Counted from the first letter of the stretch, positions 8,581-17,081 are shown. The stretch is DNA of 64,000 bases from Caldithrix sp964598255 (GCA_964598255.1 CAZRBA010000073.1:62001-126000), one strand, 5' to 3'. A program made the numbers and translations. Notes: generated by a model from the letters alone, not told the origin.

Positions 8581-8938
8581 TAACGGCCTCCTTCCCTTCC
8601 GATTGCGCTTCTTTGGCTTCGTCTTCGGCCAAGCGGTCGCGCACAGTTTTCTTGGTAAGCGGAATGCCTGCAAAATGAGCGGCACGCGCCAGAGCATGGG
8701 AAGAAAGCGGGTTGGTTGTTACGATAAAGGCAACCAAAATAAAGCTTTGCAAAAACCAATCCGTATGGTACATGCCAATGCCAAGCAGAGTTAAAATGCT
8801 ACCTAATGTGGTAGATTTTGTACCTGCCTGCATACGGTTGTACAAATCGGGCATGCGCAAAATTCCGAGAGCTCCCAAAAATAAAAATAACGAGCCGATA
8901 AGTGCGACAATCGCCCCGAAAAGATGTAAGGCTTCCAT
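8573..8938 (-). CDS. mrpG: MrpG/MnhG/MbhC-like antiporter subunit
   Basis: This 121-residue protein has three predicted helices. The MnhG signature is GALGILRMPDLYNRMQAGTK, followed by SFILVAFIVTTNPLSSHALARAAH, a classical MnhG C-terminal helix motif (TxPxxAHxxxRAA). A charged tail of about 30 residues is added at the C-terminus. Its ATG shares bases with the mrpF stop, so the two are co-translated. Confidence 0.9.
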   Translation of the reverse strand: MEALHLFGAIVALIGSLFLFLGALGILRMPDLYNRMQAGTKSTTLGSILTLLGIGMYHTDWFLQSFILVAFIVTTNPLSSHALARAAHFAGIPLTKKTVRDRLAEDEAKEAQSEGKEAVND

Positions 8939-9198
8939 TACAGCCCCCCTTCCAAATAGCGGGCAACAGCAATAACACCGATAAAACTTAATATTCCATA
9001 AACCAATGCCACATCAAGATAGATAACCCGATCGGTGTATAAGGCAATAAAAACAATGAGCGAAGTCGAGATTATGGTCAGGGTATCCAATGCTACCGTA
9101 CGATCACCAATGGATGGCCCTAACACAAAACGCGTACCGGCCACCAAAACGGCGACCATGGCAATTACCGTGGCAATATGCATCAATGTCTCAGCCAA
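8938..9198 (-). CDS. mrpF: MrpF/MnhF/MbhB-like antiporter subunit
   Basis: This 86-residue protein has three helices. The MrpF landmarks are RFVLGPSIGDRTVALDTLT and then a helix ending in ALVYGILSFIGVIAVARYLE. The aspartate in GDRxxALD is the conserved membrane acidic residue of the family. It overlaps mrpE by 8 bases upstream and mrpG by one base downstream, which preserves the E-F-G order of Mrp and Mbh operons. Confidence 0.9.
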   Translation of the reverse strand: MAETLMHIATVIAMVAVLVAGTRFVLGPSIGDRTVALDTLTIISTSLIVFIALYTDRVIYLDVALVYGILSFIGVIAVARYLEGGL

Positions 9199-9712
9199 AG
9201 ATCACCTCCAAATATTTTTCAAAACCAGCCACAATTTTTTCCGTAGCACCTTCCACATCCATATCCGTTACATCAATCCAGTGGATGTAATAGGTATCTC
9301 CTTTTACTTCGACCGACAAAGTACCCGGAGTCAAAGTAATAGAGTTGGCTAAAATCATCCGGCCCACTTTGGATTTTAGCCTTGTTTTTACCTTTACAAT
9401 ACCCGGATTGATAGGAATGCGCGGTTGAATAACGCGGCGTGCCACATCAAAATTCGATTTTATAATGGCAATAAAAAGATAAAAAATGTAAATAACGGAA
9501 TATATTACTTTTTTGGGCGTTACGGCCGGTAATTTCTCGGCCTTGACAAACAGCAAAGAAACAATAAAAGCCGTAATAAAAATGACCACCCAGTTTCCTA
9601 CTAATGTCACGTGCGTCCACGCAATGTAAAAAATCAGCAACACAACTGCGACAATAAAAGCATTTAAGAGTCGAATAAATGCATTGGGAGATGTCTTTTC
9701 CATTTCGTCCAC
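9191..9712 (-). CDS. mrpE: MrpE/MnhE/MbhA-like antiporter subunit
   Basis: This 173-residue protein has two or three N-terminal helices followed by a soluble domain. MrpE family marks are IKSNFDVARRVIQP, NPGIVKVKTRLKSKVGRMILANSITLTPGTLSV (given in part) and YIHWIDV. It is the first structural gene of the complex, 26 bases after the MarR gene, with which it is presumably co-transcribed. Confidence 0.9.
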   Translation of the reverse strand: MDEMEKTSPNAFIRLLNAFIVAVVLLIFYIAWTHVTLVGNWVVIFITAFIVSLLFVKAEKLPAVTPKKVIYSVIYIFYLFIAIIKSNFDVARRVIQPRIPINPGIVKVKTRLKSKVGRMILANSITLTPGTLSVEVKGDTYYIHWIDVTDMDVEGATEKIVAGFEKYLEVIFG

Positions 9713-9738
9713 TCTCTTAAAATTGTTTTCGGTTTAAA

Positions 9739-10209
9739 CTATGAATCTTCCAAAACCCGTGCTTGTTCTTGCAACCAGCTATCCAACGCATTCAGCAAGG
9801 TTTGGATAGCCTTAGCCACCGCTTCTCTTTCATGCGGGTTAATTTGATCAAAAATTTCGCGATGAATATCAATAGCCGCGCGACGCATCTTTTTGACAAG
9901 TTTTTTACCCTGTGCCGTAAGACTAACGTTAATGTTTCGGCGATCGTCCAATGAAATGCGCCGTATGACATACCCTTTGTTTTCCAACGAAGTAATGATG
10001 CGCGTTACGCCACCAGGGGTTATCTCCAGCCGTTCCGCCAACTCTTTAACACCCATGGAGTCAATTTCAAAAAACTGGACAAGGCAGTTGTACTCCGATT
10101 GGGAAATACCTATCAGGCGCATGAAATAGGCATCTTTTAAAGCACATTTCTGCCGCAGCTTAAAAATAAGATCTGCGATTTTGTTGTAAGCATCGTCTTG
10201 TAAAATCAT
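9739..10209 (-). CDS. MarR-family transcriptional regulator heading the Mrp-Nuo operon
   Basis: This 156-residue winged-helix protein has the MarR layout: a helical dimerisation N-terminus, the DNA-binding helix MGVKELAERLEITPGGVTRII, split here as MGVKELAERLEI and TPGGVTRIITSLENKGYV, then the wing IRRISLDDRRNINVSLTAQG, and C-terminal dimer helices. Four cysteines are not conserved in a way I recognise; there is one in LRQKCALKD and one in YNCLVQF, which may allow redox sensing but need not. As the first gene of the operon, it most likely regulates the complex and itself. The effector is unknown. Confidence 0.87.
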   Translation of the reverse strand: MILQDDAYNKIADLIFKLRQKCALKDAYFMRLIGISQSEYNCLVQFFEIDSMGVKELAERLEITPGGVTRIITSLENKGYVIRRISLDDRRNINVSLTAQGKKLVKKMRRAAIDIHREIFDQINPHEREAVAKAIQTLLNALDSWLQEQARVLEDS

Positions 10210-10265
10210 TTTACCTCGTCAAATATTTTAGCAGGTAAATTATATACTCGATCAATAATTGTCAA
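10208..10265 (-). promoter_or_regulatory. Candidate promoter and operator of the marR-mrp-nuo operon
   Basis: On the minus strand a TTGACA (10260-10265) is followed 15 bases later by a perfect TATAAT (10239-10244). The spacer is short, but TTTTGA two bases further out gives the normal 17. Immediately downstream, AGGTAAA (10233-10239 on the plus strand) and TTTACCT (10210-10216) form an inverted repeat spanning the expected transcription start and the ribosome binding site of marR. A MarR dimer bound there would block its own operon. The promoter reading is fair; the operator assignment is inference. Confidence 0.45.
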
Positions 10266-10512
10266 AATAAATTTTTTATTTCATTAAACGTATAAACATT
10301 CACAAACCCGAGCAGGCTTCTAATCCCAACGCGTAAAAATGCTTTGTTGTTTTTGTGTTTTTGCCCACCCAGTTTTAGAAGTGATGCTAACAGACGTTGA
10401 ATAAAAATTCACAAGCTATTAAAGCGTCCGTTTTACCGATCGATAATTTCTTCGGTTTTTTCTTCAAATTTTCTTAGATTTTAATGTATTGAACATTTAT
10501 CGGAGGCTGTTT

Positions 10513-11397
10513 ATGTTATCAATATTGCAGCAAACAAGGGACGTTTTTGATCTTACCCTATTTACCATTAATCGTACCCCCGTTACCCTATCTTCCATCA
10601 TCATATTTCTGATTGTTCTGGTCGTCACTTACTTTTTCGCCAAGTTCTTCAATTTTTTCATTTTGCGTAAAATTTTACGGCGGTTTAATGTGGATGAGGG
10701 AGTGCGCTTTACGTTACAACGGATTAATTTTTACGCCCTAATGAGCATGGGCATTATCATTGCTTTCCAATTCATCGGTATCGATTTAAGCGGATTGGCC
10801 GTCATTTTCGGAATGTTATCTGTGGGTATCGGTTTCGGGTTGCAAAATGTTACTTCCAATTTTGTTTCCGGAATTATTCTGTTGCTCGAACGCCCCATTA
10901 AAATCGGAGACCGCGTAATGGTCGGGAATACGGAAGGCGATGTTTTGGACATCAACATCCGGTCAACCACTATTCGGTCTTTGGATAATGTTTCAATTAT
11001 CGTACCCAATTCCGACTTCATTTCAAGCAAAGTAGTCAACTGGTCATACGGCGATACCCGCGTACGCATTGTAGTGGATGTGGGTGTTTCTTATGATTCC
11101 GATTTGGATTTGGTTTTACGTGTTTTGCGCCAAATTGCCGATGCGCATCCCGGTGTTTTAAAAAATCCCGAACCAGACGTATTATTTTTAGGGTTCGGTG
11201 ATTCCGCTTGGAATTTACAATTACGCGTTTGGTTGCCCCACCCCAAAAATCATCACAAAATTCGTTCCGATTTGAACATGGCTATTGTGCGCAAATTTCG
11301 GGAATACCAAATCGAAATTCCTTTTCCGCAACACGACTTACATGTACGTAGCGCCGTACCCATCCCTGTTTTACCGGAAAATCAAAAACTTTCGTGA
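10513..11397 (+). CDS. MscS-family mechanosensitive channel
   Basis: This 294-residue protein (start ATG 10513, preceded by GGAGG at 10502-10506) is a small-conductance mechanosensitive channel. It has three or four N-terminal helices, the pore-lining TM3 region LAVIFGMLSVGIGFGLQNVTSN, split as FGMLSVGIGFGLQ and NVTSNFVSG, the beta domain ERPIKIGDRVMVGNTEGDV and the motif RSTTIRSLDNVSIIVPNSD, all hallmark MscS patterns. It ends with the alpha/beta vestibule domain. It would release solutes on hypo-osmotic shock. It is divergent from the marR operon and has no obvious operon partner. Confidence 0.92.
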   Translation: MLSILQQTRDVFDLTLFTINRTPVTLSSIIIFLIVLVVTYFFAKFFNFFILRKILRRFNVDEGVRFTLQRINFYALMSMGIIIAFQFIGIDLSGLAVIFGMLSVGIGFGLQNVTSNFVSGIILLLERPIKIGDRVMVGNTEGDVLDINIRSTTIRSLDNVSIIVPNSDFISSKVVNWSYGDTRVRIVVDVGVSYDSDLDLVLRVLRQIADAHPGVLKNPEPDVLFLGFGDSAWNLQLRVWLPHPKNHHKIRSDLNMAIVRKFREYQIEIPFPQHDLHVRSAVPIPVLPENQKLS

Positions 11398-11443
11398 TTC
11401 TTTTTTGGGAAAAACAGGCAAATGTGCGCAGAATAACGGAAAT

Positions 11444-11467
11444 AATAAACCGAATAGTTTATTTTTG
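11444..11467 (+). terminator. Weak candidate terminator after mscS
   Basis: AATAAAC (11444-11450) pairs with GTTTATT (11457-11463) around a 6-base loop and runs into a few T residues. The stem is A/T rich, so it may be weak. Confidence 0.35.
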
Positions 11468-11524
11468 ATCAAATCGGTCGAATAATAAGCCCAAACGACC
11501 TGTCAAACAAATGGAGATCGCTTT

Positions 11525-11839
11525 ATGAAACGTTTGATTGTTATGCTCTTTTTGTCCGTTTTAGTTGTTGGCTGTCTTTCTACCAATAAAACGCTTTGGG
11601 ACAAGCATCGGGTTTCGGTTGATCCGTTTGTTGCCCAATGGTTGGAATCTCCGGCCAAATCATCCGCCGAAGTTCTGCCTATTCTGGTTATCTCCAGCGC
11701 TCCGTTGGCCGATTTTACCTTTTTAAAGAAATTAACTCCCAACCGGTACACCGGACGTGTAACCAAACAGCAATTACAACAATTGCTTCGGGACGAACGG
11801 ATTCTTCGTATTAGCAGCGGGCAACAAAAATTGCATTGA
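11525..11839 (+). CDS. Small lipoprotein, possibly a stand-alone subtilase propeptide/inhibitor-like domain
   Basis: This 104-residue protein begins with a lipoprotein signal (MKRLIVMLFLSVLVVGC, lipobox Cys17), and a GGAG ribosome site precedes ATG 11525. The mature part contains VLPILVISSAPLADFTFLKK and QLQQLLRDERILRISSG. This beta-helix-beta pattern resembles the propeptide-like N-terminal region of the subtilase two hundred bases downstream, where a comparable strand-helix-strand unit ends in LTELFKLPGLDRVSLG. The family is not recognised with certainty. A role as inhibitor or folding helper of the neighbouring protease is an inference from pattern and position. Confidence 0.6.
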   Translation: MKRLIVMLFLSVLVVGCLSTNKTLWDKHRVSVDPFVAQWLESPAKSSAEVLPILVISSAPLADFTFLKKLTPNRYTGRVTKQQLQQLLRDERILRISSGQQKLH

Positions 11840-12060
11840 TCTTCCGCTCAGGACATCCGGCTTGTGGTGCCATTCAAATTTTTAAGCCGAAACCTATTCC
11901 CGGAAGCAAAGATGCCTTGTCTTTCTTGCTCGCATTTGCTTAGGCTAAAAAAATGGCGAGGTCGCGATTTTTTTGCAATCGTCATCAAATTCTTAATATT
12001 TTTTAAAAAACCGGCAGATTCTTCTCTGCCTTGCCTATTTCATTAATTAAGGAGTCCCCT

Positions 12061-14169
12061 ATGAGAATCCTTCTTTTCATTTTTACTTTTTGGGCCATGC
12101 TTCAGGCGCAGGCTATCGACCCCTATTTGCAACATCTTATGCAAACCCCGCTAGCCAAGGCCCAGTACAAAACCTACCATCTTCTGTTGCATGGAGACCA
12201 ACACTTGGCAGATGCTTTGTACGACGCACGGTTCGACGTTCAATCTCAATTCGGAGATTTTGCCACCGTTGTGGTTCCTCAGGATCGTCTGACGGAACTT
12301 TTCAAATTACCCGGACTCGATCGGGTTTCGCTGGGCGTCAAAGTAAAACCGATGACTTCTCTGGCTGTACGCTACCAAAACGTGCAGTGCGCTTACGAAA
12401 AAGGATACACAGGCAGCGATGTTATTGCGGGTATTATCGATACGGGTATCGATTTTCATCATCCCATGTTTATTAAAAACGGCAAAACCCGCATTTTGAG
12501 CATTTGGGATCAGACCATTGACGGCACTCCTCCCTCCGGCTACAGCTACGGTACCGAATTTAGCGAAGCTCAAATCGATCAGGATTTGGCCTCGGGCCAA
12601 CCTTTTAGTGTGGTCAATCATCATGACACCGAAGGCCATGGTACGCATGTGGCCGGTTCATTTGTGGGCAAAGACCCGACGACTTCTCCGCCGGATACGC
12701 TGGACGGAGGTGCTGTTGATGCCAACATTGTTGTTGTAAAAACCAGTTACAAAAATCCCGATATTCTGGATGCGGTCAATTATATTTTCAGCAAAGCCGA
12801 TGCGGCTGGCAAACCTTGTGTTATTAACATCAGTTTGGGCAATCAATACGGCCCGCATGACGGTAGCGATGATTTTAACACTTCGTTGAGTAGTTTGACA
12901 GGCCCCGGTCACATAATTGTGCGTTCCGCCGGGAATGACGGGGCACACGCACTGCACTATTATAAAACCAATGTTACCACCAGCGAAGATATTCAATTCG
13001 GTTACTGTAAGTATTTTACCTTATGGATCGAAAAAGGCGACAATTTGTTAACCGTGTCGCTAAAATGGTCTACCGGTTCCATTACCAATGTTGCCCAAAA
13101 CGGGCACAAATCCGACAGCGGGATCGATCTTTATTTAACCTCTGCTTCATACAATCCGAACGGCAAAGTGGCTGTTTACATTTTTATGGATAACACCAAC
13201 TTAAAGAACGAAACGTTTACCTTAACCTTAAGCGGTTTAAGCGACAACAATCACAACGGCACCATTAAACGTCACGGCTGGGCCGACACTTCCGTTGTAG
13301 CGGAACCGTACGGCGCTTTTTCGCAAGGTTCTCTGTACGGCAACAGCTTTTATCCCTTTACCCTGGCCAACGATGCCTGCAATCCTTCGGTTATTGCGGT
13401 GGGAGCTTTTATCACACGATCTCAATGGCCGGCCAGTGACGGAAACATTTATCATTATCCCAACAGCGGCGATGTGGGTGGTATCGCTTCGTTTAGTTCT
13501 ATCGGCCCCACGGCTTCGGACAGTTCCAAACCCGATATCGTTGCCGGCGGTTCCATTGTGCTTTCGGCCCGCAGTCAGGACGCCGGTTATCAGGCAGCCT
13601 TTTTGCCTCCGGCTCCCTATACCGACCATTACGCGTATATGCAAGGAACCTCGATGGCCTCCCCGGTAGCGGCCGGAGCAATTGCCTTACTTTTGGAAAA
13701 AAATCCCGATTGGGGCCCAAGCGACGTTATCAATTATCTTTCACACCACGCGCAAGGTACGCATCGTCCGGCTAACGTTACGGCCGACCAATTGGCGGTT
13801 AAAGAAAACCCCAATACCTACGATCGGGTTTTCGGATATGGTGCCGTGGATTTGACCGATGCCTTTAACGCCGATCCCATTGATCCGATTGATTTACAAC
13901 CCAAAGAATACGTACTTTATCAAAACCGTCCCAATCCATTCAATCCGGTTACCCGAATTTACTTTAATGTGCCCGGCAATAAAAAGCAACATGTAACGTT
14001 AAATGTTTTTAACATGCGCGGGCAACTCATCCGTGTTTTGGTCGATCAAAATTTGAGCGGACAACATTCGGCGATTTTTAACGGTGCCAATTTAGCCAGC
14101 GGGATTTATGTTTATCGGTTATCGGTAAACGGACAAACCCTGGCGAAGAAAATGATACTTTTAAAATAG
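12061..14169 (+). CDS. Secreted subtilisin-family serine protease with C-terminal sorting/FlgD-like tail
   Basis: Start ATG 12061 lies behind AAGGAG (702 residues). The order of elements is a signal peptide (1-18), a propeptide-like region (about 20-98), the S8 catalytic domain with Asp127 in AGIIDTGIDFHHP, His193 in EGHGTHVAGS, oxyanion Asn292 in SAGNDG and Ser531 in GTSMASPVAAGA, and an inserted beta-domain at about 310-410 between His and Ser. The last 90 residues (YQNRPNPFNPVTRIYF, then ASGIYVYRLSV) form a T9SS/FlgD-like sorting domain typical of Calditrichota and Ignavibacteria. It should be an extracellular protein-degrading enzyme. A terminator follows directly. Confidence 0.95.
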   Translation: MRILLFIFTFWAMLQAQAIDPYLQHLMQTPLAKAQYKTYHLLLHGDQHLADALYDARFDVQSQFGDFATVVVPQDRLTELFKLPGLDRVSLGVKVKPMTSLAVRYQNVQCAYEKGYTGSDVIAGIIDTGIDFHHPMFIKNGKTRILSIWDQTIDGTPPSGYSYGTEFSEAQIDQDLASGQPFSVVNHHDTEGHGTHVAGSFVGKDPTTSPPDTLDGGAVDANIVVVKTSYKNPDILDAVNYIFSKADAAGKPCVINISLGNQYGPHDGSDDFNTSLSSLTGPGHIIVRSAGNDGAHALHYYKTNVTTSEDIQFGYCKYFTLWIEKGDNLLTVSLKWSTGSITNVAQNGHKSDSGIDLYLTSASYNPNGKVAVYIFMDNTNLKNETFTLTLSGLSDNNHNGTIKRHGWADTSVVAEPYGAFSQGSLYGNSFYPFTLANDACNPSVIAVGAFITRSQWPASDGNIYHYPNSGDVGGIASFSSIGPTASDSSKPDIVAGGSIVLSARSQDAGYQAAFLPPAPYTDHYAYMQGTSMASPVAAGAIALLLEKNPDWGPSDVINYLSHHAQGTHRPANVTADQLAVKENPNTYDRVFGYGAVDLTDAFNADPIDPIDLQPKEYVLYQNRPNPFNPVTRIYFNVPGNKKQHVTLNVFNMRGQLIRVLVDQNLSGQHSAIFNGANLASGIYVYRLSVNGQTLAKKMILLK

Positions 14170-14187
14170 GTTAACGCTTTTAAGCGA

Positions 14188-14240
14188 AAAAAACGCATGT
14201 CTTTTCCCTTACAAAGTTTGAAAAAGGCATGCGTTTTTTA
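14188..14240 (+). terminator. Rho-independent terminator after the subtilase
   Basis: AAAAAACGCATG (14188-14199) pairs perfectly with CATGCGTTTTTT (14228-14239), and the inner bases CTTTTC / GAAAAAG extend the stem. The T-run in the right arm (and the A-run in the left) suggests it works in both directions. Confidence 0.85.
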
Positions 14241-14293
14241 ATGCCTATTAATAATATAATTTTGGCAAAACCGTAAAATATCCGCAAATCGCG

Positions 14294-14309
14294 TTGGTAT
14301 TAATACCAA
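14294..14309. promoter_or_regulatory. Perfect 16-bp palindrome upstream of the ECF sigma factor
   Basis: TTGGTATTAATACCAA is a perfect inverted repeat 63 bases before the sigma factor ATG. It looks like a binding site for a dimeric regulator. No T-run follows directly on the plus strand except a short A-run, so a terminator reading is less likely. Confidence 0.4.
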
Positions 14310-14372
14310 AAAAATTGTAATTTGTGTGTTAAAGCGGTAAATCGTTCAGAATTATTTTTTCGGGAATTACAG

Positions 14373-14954
14373 ATGGGCAGGCAACGCAAAATAGAAGATT
14401 TTGCACTTGTGCGCAAAGCAAAGGCCGGTGACGGACGCGCTTATGATTTGCTGATGGAAATGTACCACGATGCGGTTTTTAACGTTGTTTACCGTATGGT
14501 ACGCAACAAGCAAGAAGCCGAAGATTTGACCCAAGAAACCTTTATCAAGGCCTATAATTCTATTGGTTCTTTTAACGAGGAATACGCTTTTTCCACCTGG
14601 CTATTTAAAATTGCCACCAATCATTGCATCGACTTTTTCCGCAAACGCAAACTAAAAACATATTCCATGGACGAGCCCATCCAATACAAAGAAGATGAAA
14701 TCAAACACGAATATGCCTCAGACGATCCGACGATGGAATATCGGATGATTAGCATTGAGAAATCGCATCTCATCCGTAAAGCAATTGACAAATTACCCGA
14801 AAAATATCGTTTGGCTATTATCTTGCGCCATCACGAAGAAAAGAGTTACGAAGAAATAGCACAAATTTTAAATTTACCTTTGGGCACGGTTAAAGCCCGA
14901 ATTTTCCGTGCGCGGGAAATGCTAAAAAAATATTTGAAGGATGCTTTGTTTTAG
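14373..14954 (+). CDS. ECF-type RNA polymerase sigma factor (RpoE/SigW-like)
   Basis: This 193-residue protein (ATG 14373) contains sigma region 2 (LVRKAKAGDGRAYDLLMEMY, DLTQETFIKAYNSI, FSTWLFKIATNHCIDFFRK) and region 4 (AIDKLPEKYRLAIILRH, then SYEEIAQILNLPLGTVKARI), separated by an acidic linker. This is the standard two-domain ECF architecture. A TTG 51 bases upstream would add 17 residues and has no better ribosome site. No anti-sigma gene follows, since the next gene is convergent, so its control may lie elsewhere or in the palindrome at 14294. Confidence 0.92.
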   Translation: MGRQRKIEDFALVRKAKAGDGRAYDLLMEMYHDAVFNVVYRMVRNKQEAEDLTQETFIKAYNSIGSFNEEYAFSTWLFKIATNHCIDFFRKRKLKTYSMDEPIQYKEDEIKHEYASDDPTMEYRMISIEKSHLIRKAIDKLPEKYRLAIILRHHEEKSYEEIAQILNLPLGTVKARIFRAREMLKKYLKDALF

Positions 14955-14994
14955 CCGGGGCTTTTGCGTTTCCATTTTGCCCAAACACATTCGT

Positions 14995-15720
14995 TTATTC
15001 GCTTCCAATAAGTTGTAAAAAAATCTCTTCGAACGATTTACCGCTCAGCGCGCAGTGTTTTTCCAACTCTTGCTTTTTCCAATGTACCAGCAATTTCCCT
15101 TCGTTTAAAATAACAAGCGAATCGCACCATTCACGAATCAGAGAAAGATTGTGGGAGGCAATTAAAACGGTGCGCCCTTTTTGCGCCAATGAACGTAAAT
15201 ATTTTTTAAGCCGATACAATGCAGGCGCATCCAGCCCGTTTAGTGCTTCGTCAATAAAAATATATGAGGGGTCACCCAAAAGAGCGGCTGCAAGGAGCAT
15301 TTTTTGACGCATTCCGTGCGAATAGTCAACAATAAGCTTTTCCGTAAAATCGGACATTTCTAAAAGGTCCGTAAAAAAACGGATGGTACTTGCTATTTTT
15401 TCTTTGGGCACCTGCCTTAATACCGCCATTAATTGTAAAAATTCATTTCCGGTTAAATACGGGAATAGTGAAGTCTCCTCCGGGGCATAGGTACATTGGT
15501 TTTTTATATATTGGCGTTCTTTTTTTACCGAATGGTTATCAATGGTTACCTCACCGGAAAATTCGCGGATTAGCCCCAATCCAACACGCATCAAAGAAGA
15601 TTTTCCTGCGCCGTTTGGTCCGGCAATACCGGTTATGTGTGCGGAAGATACGGTAAGATTAATTTGATCCAAAGCTTGTTTGTTTTCGTACCATAACGAT
15701 ACTTCGGTAAAACGAATCAT
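14995..15720 (-). CDS. ABC transporter ATP-binding protein (EcsA/CcmA-like exporter ATPase)
   Basis: This 241-residue ATPase has Walker A GPNGAGKS (34-41), signature YSHGMRQKML in place of the common LSGGQ form, Walker B FIDEALNGLD and the switch His in IASHN. The signature variant S-HGMRQ is typical of drug and antibiotic ABC-2 type exporters. It is encoded 2 bases after the permease and forms an exporter with it. The substrate cannot be deduced. Confidence 0.9.
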   Translation of the reverse strand: MIRFTEVSLWYENKQALDQINLTVSSAHITGIAGPNGAGKSSLMRVGLGLIREFSGEVTIDNHSVKKERQYIKNQCTYAPEETSLFPYLTGNEFLQLMAVLRQVPKEKIASTIRFFTDLLEMSDFTEKLIVDYSHGMRQKMLLAAALLGDPSYIFIDEALNGLDAPALYRLKKYLRSLAQKGRTVLIASHNLSLIREWCDSLVILNEGKLLVHWKKQELEKHCALSGKSFEEIFLQLIGSE

Positions 15721-15722
15721 AT

Positions 15723-17081
15723 TCAGCCTTTCAAAAAACGGTAACTTTTGTAAACATAAATCAAAATAAACAGAATCGTTAAAACCGGCCCGACAAAATA
15801 ATAATTTAAACTCATCACCGTAAAAAAAATCAGCGAAAAATGATAGGCATAGCCACCAGCAGGCAAATCGTCGTAAAACAAAACGCGAAAGGTAATCATG
15901 GTAAGTAAAACCACCGCACTAAAAAAAACAAGCAGCAATAGCCACTGCCACTGGCTACTAAAGCCAATACCGGCAGCTATTAAAACGATACTGTAAAAGA
16001 CAAGCATCAACATAACAAAAACAAATTCGTTTAAAAAAACGGCGGCCACATAGGCCAAAAACGGCAACGGCACTTGGCGAAAGAACCATTCCGGTTCGCT
16101 ACGGCCATAACGATGACTAAAAACCGCGCTGTAATGCCACCATATAAGCAAAAACCAAAACCCGCTAAACGCAGGCAAAGCTTTTTTTAGGGGGTACGAA
16201 TAAAAAGCGATTGCTCCGAAAAACACCACCATAGCCAATAATAATATTTTGTTTTTTAAATAAGCAGAATTGCGCCAATGGTTTAACCAATCACGTAAAA
16301 AAAGACTTTTTAGTGCGCCACCCGAAATGGTTACCGAACGATGCCGACGCACAGAAGGCATGCGCAAACCAGGCAGCCGTTGCTCCGCATCCGGACCGAT
16401 TTCTACTCCCCCTAAAACGCGAATGGCGACAAATAGACCAAGCAACAACAAACCATTCGCCAAAAGCAAATAGTGCGGAGTTTGGCGCAGCACAAAAAAC
16501 AAAACAGCAAGCACTGCCGCCATAAGGGGGGCTAAAAAATAATACCTTCTTTTTCGGGAACCATTAAAAAGCCAAATTACCGCAAAGTAAAAACTCAACA
16601 CATCGGCAAGTAAAAAAAGCGCTAAAAGTATTAAAGCCCAAAGCGGTTTAAGTCCCAACAGGCTAATTGGAACCATTAGGAAAACCGCCCACAAAACAAG
16701 CCAATACTTATGCGTGTAATAAAACAAAATAGCCCTTAACTGCCGTACGGAAACAGGCATGGTGCACAAGGTGCTAAAAACTGGTTGCAGGCTGATAATG
16801 CGCTGCAAAATATAGGGGGCACTCAATAATAAACTAAACAAAAACAGATCGAGTGCCAGCCAAACCAACGAACCGGCATACCAAGCACGTTGCCTTAACA
16901 GCAGAGCAACCAACCGGTAAAGACGATCGATGGCAAAAATGTAGATCAACAAAACAAGCGCCCCGTGCTGTATTCGTGTGGGTAGGGTTAAACTTTTCCA
17001 AAAGTTTACGGGTTGCCGTAAAAATAATTTGAGAGTTGCCATATCCATTGCAAATGCGTTTACATTAAGTTTTTGTTCCAT
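15723..17081 (-). CDS. ABC transporter membrane protein (putative exporter permease)
   Basis: This 452-residue hydrophobic protein has about ten to twelve predicted helices in two halves joined by a basic loop (around residues 230-265, RHRSVTISGGALKSLFLRDW). It is the partner of the ATPase that starts 2 bases downstream. The pattern resembles EcsB/ABC-2-like permeases, but no strict motif identifies the family. The high content of Leu, Phe and Tyr and the loop FFRQVPLPFLAYVAAVFLNE suit a membrane exporter subunit. Confidence 0.75.
   Translation of the reverse strand: MEQKLNVNAFAMDMATLKLFLRQPVNFWKSLTLPTRIQHGALVLLIYIFAIDRLYRLVALLLRQRAWYAGSLVWLALDLFLFSLLLSAPYILQRIISLQPVFSTLCTMPVSVRQLRAILFYYTHKYWLVLWAVFLMVPISLLGLKPLWALILLALFLLADVLSFYFAVIWLFNGSRKRRYYFLAPLMAAVLAVLFFVLRQTPHYLLLANGLLLLGLFVAIRVLGGVEIGPDAEQRLPGLRMPSVRRHRSVTISGGALKSLFLRDWLNHWRNSAYLKNKILLLAMVVFFGAIAFYSYPLKKALPAFSGFWFLLIWWHYSAVFSHRYGRSEPEWFFRQVPLPFLAYVAAVFLNEFVFVMLMLVFYSIVLIAAGIGFSSQWQWLLLLVFFSAVVLLTMITFRVLFYDDLPAGGYAYHFSLIFFTVMSLNYYFVGPVLTILFILIYVYKSYRFLKG

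Noticed and set aside
12013..12030. A 6-bp hairpin (GGCAGA / TCTGCC) before the subtilase
   Set aside because: Too short and not followed by a T-run; likely chance.
12307..13644. Long antisense and shifted frames within the subtilase
   Set aside because: They are by-products of the codon use of the real gene, which has an intact catalytic triad and the only good ribosome site.
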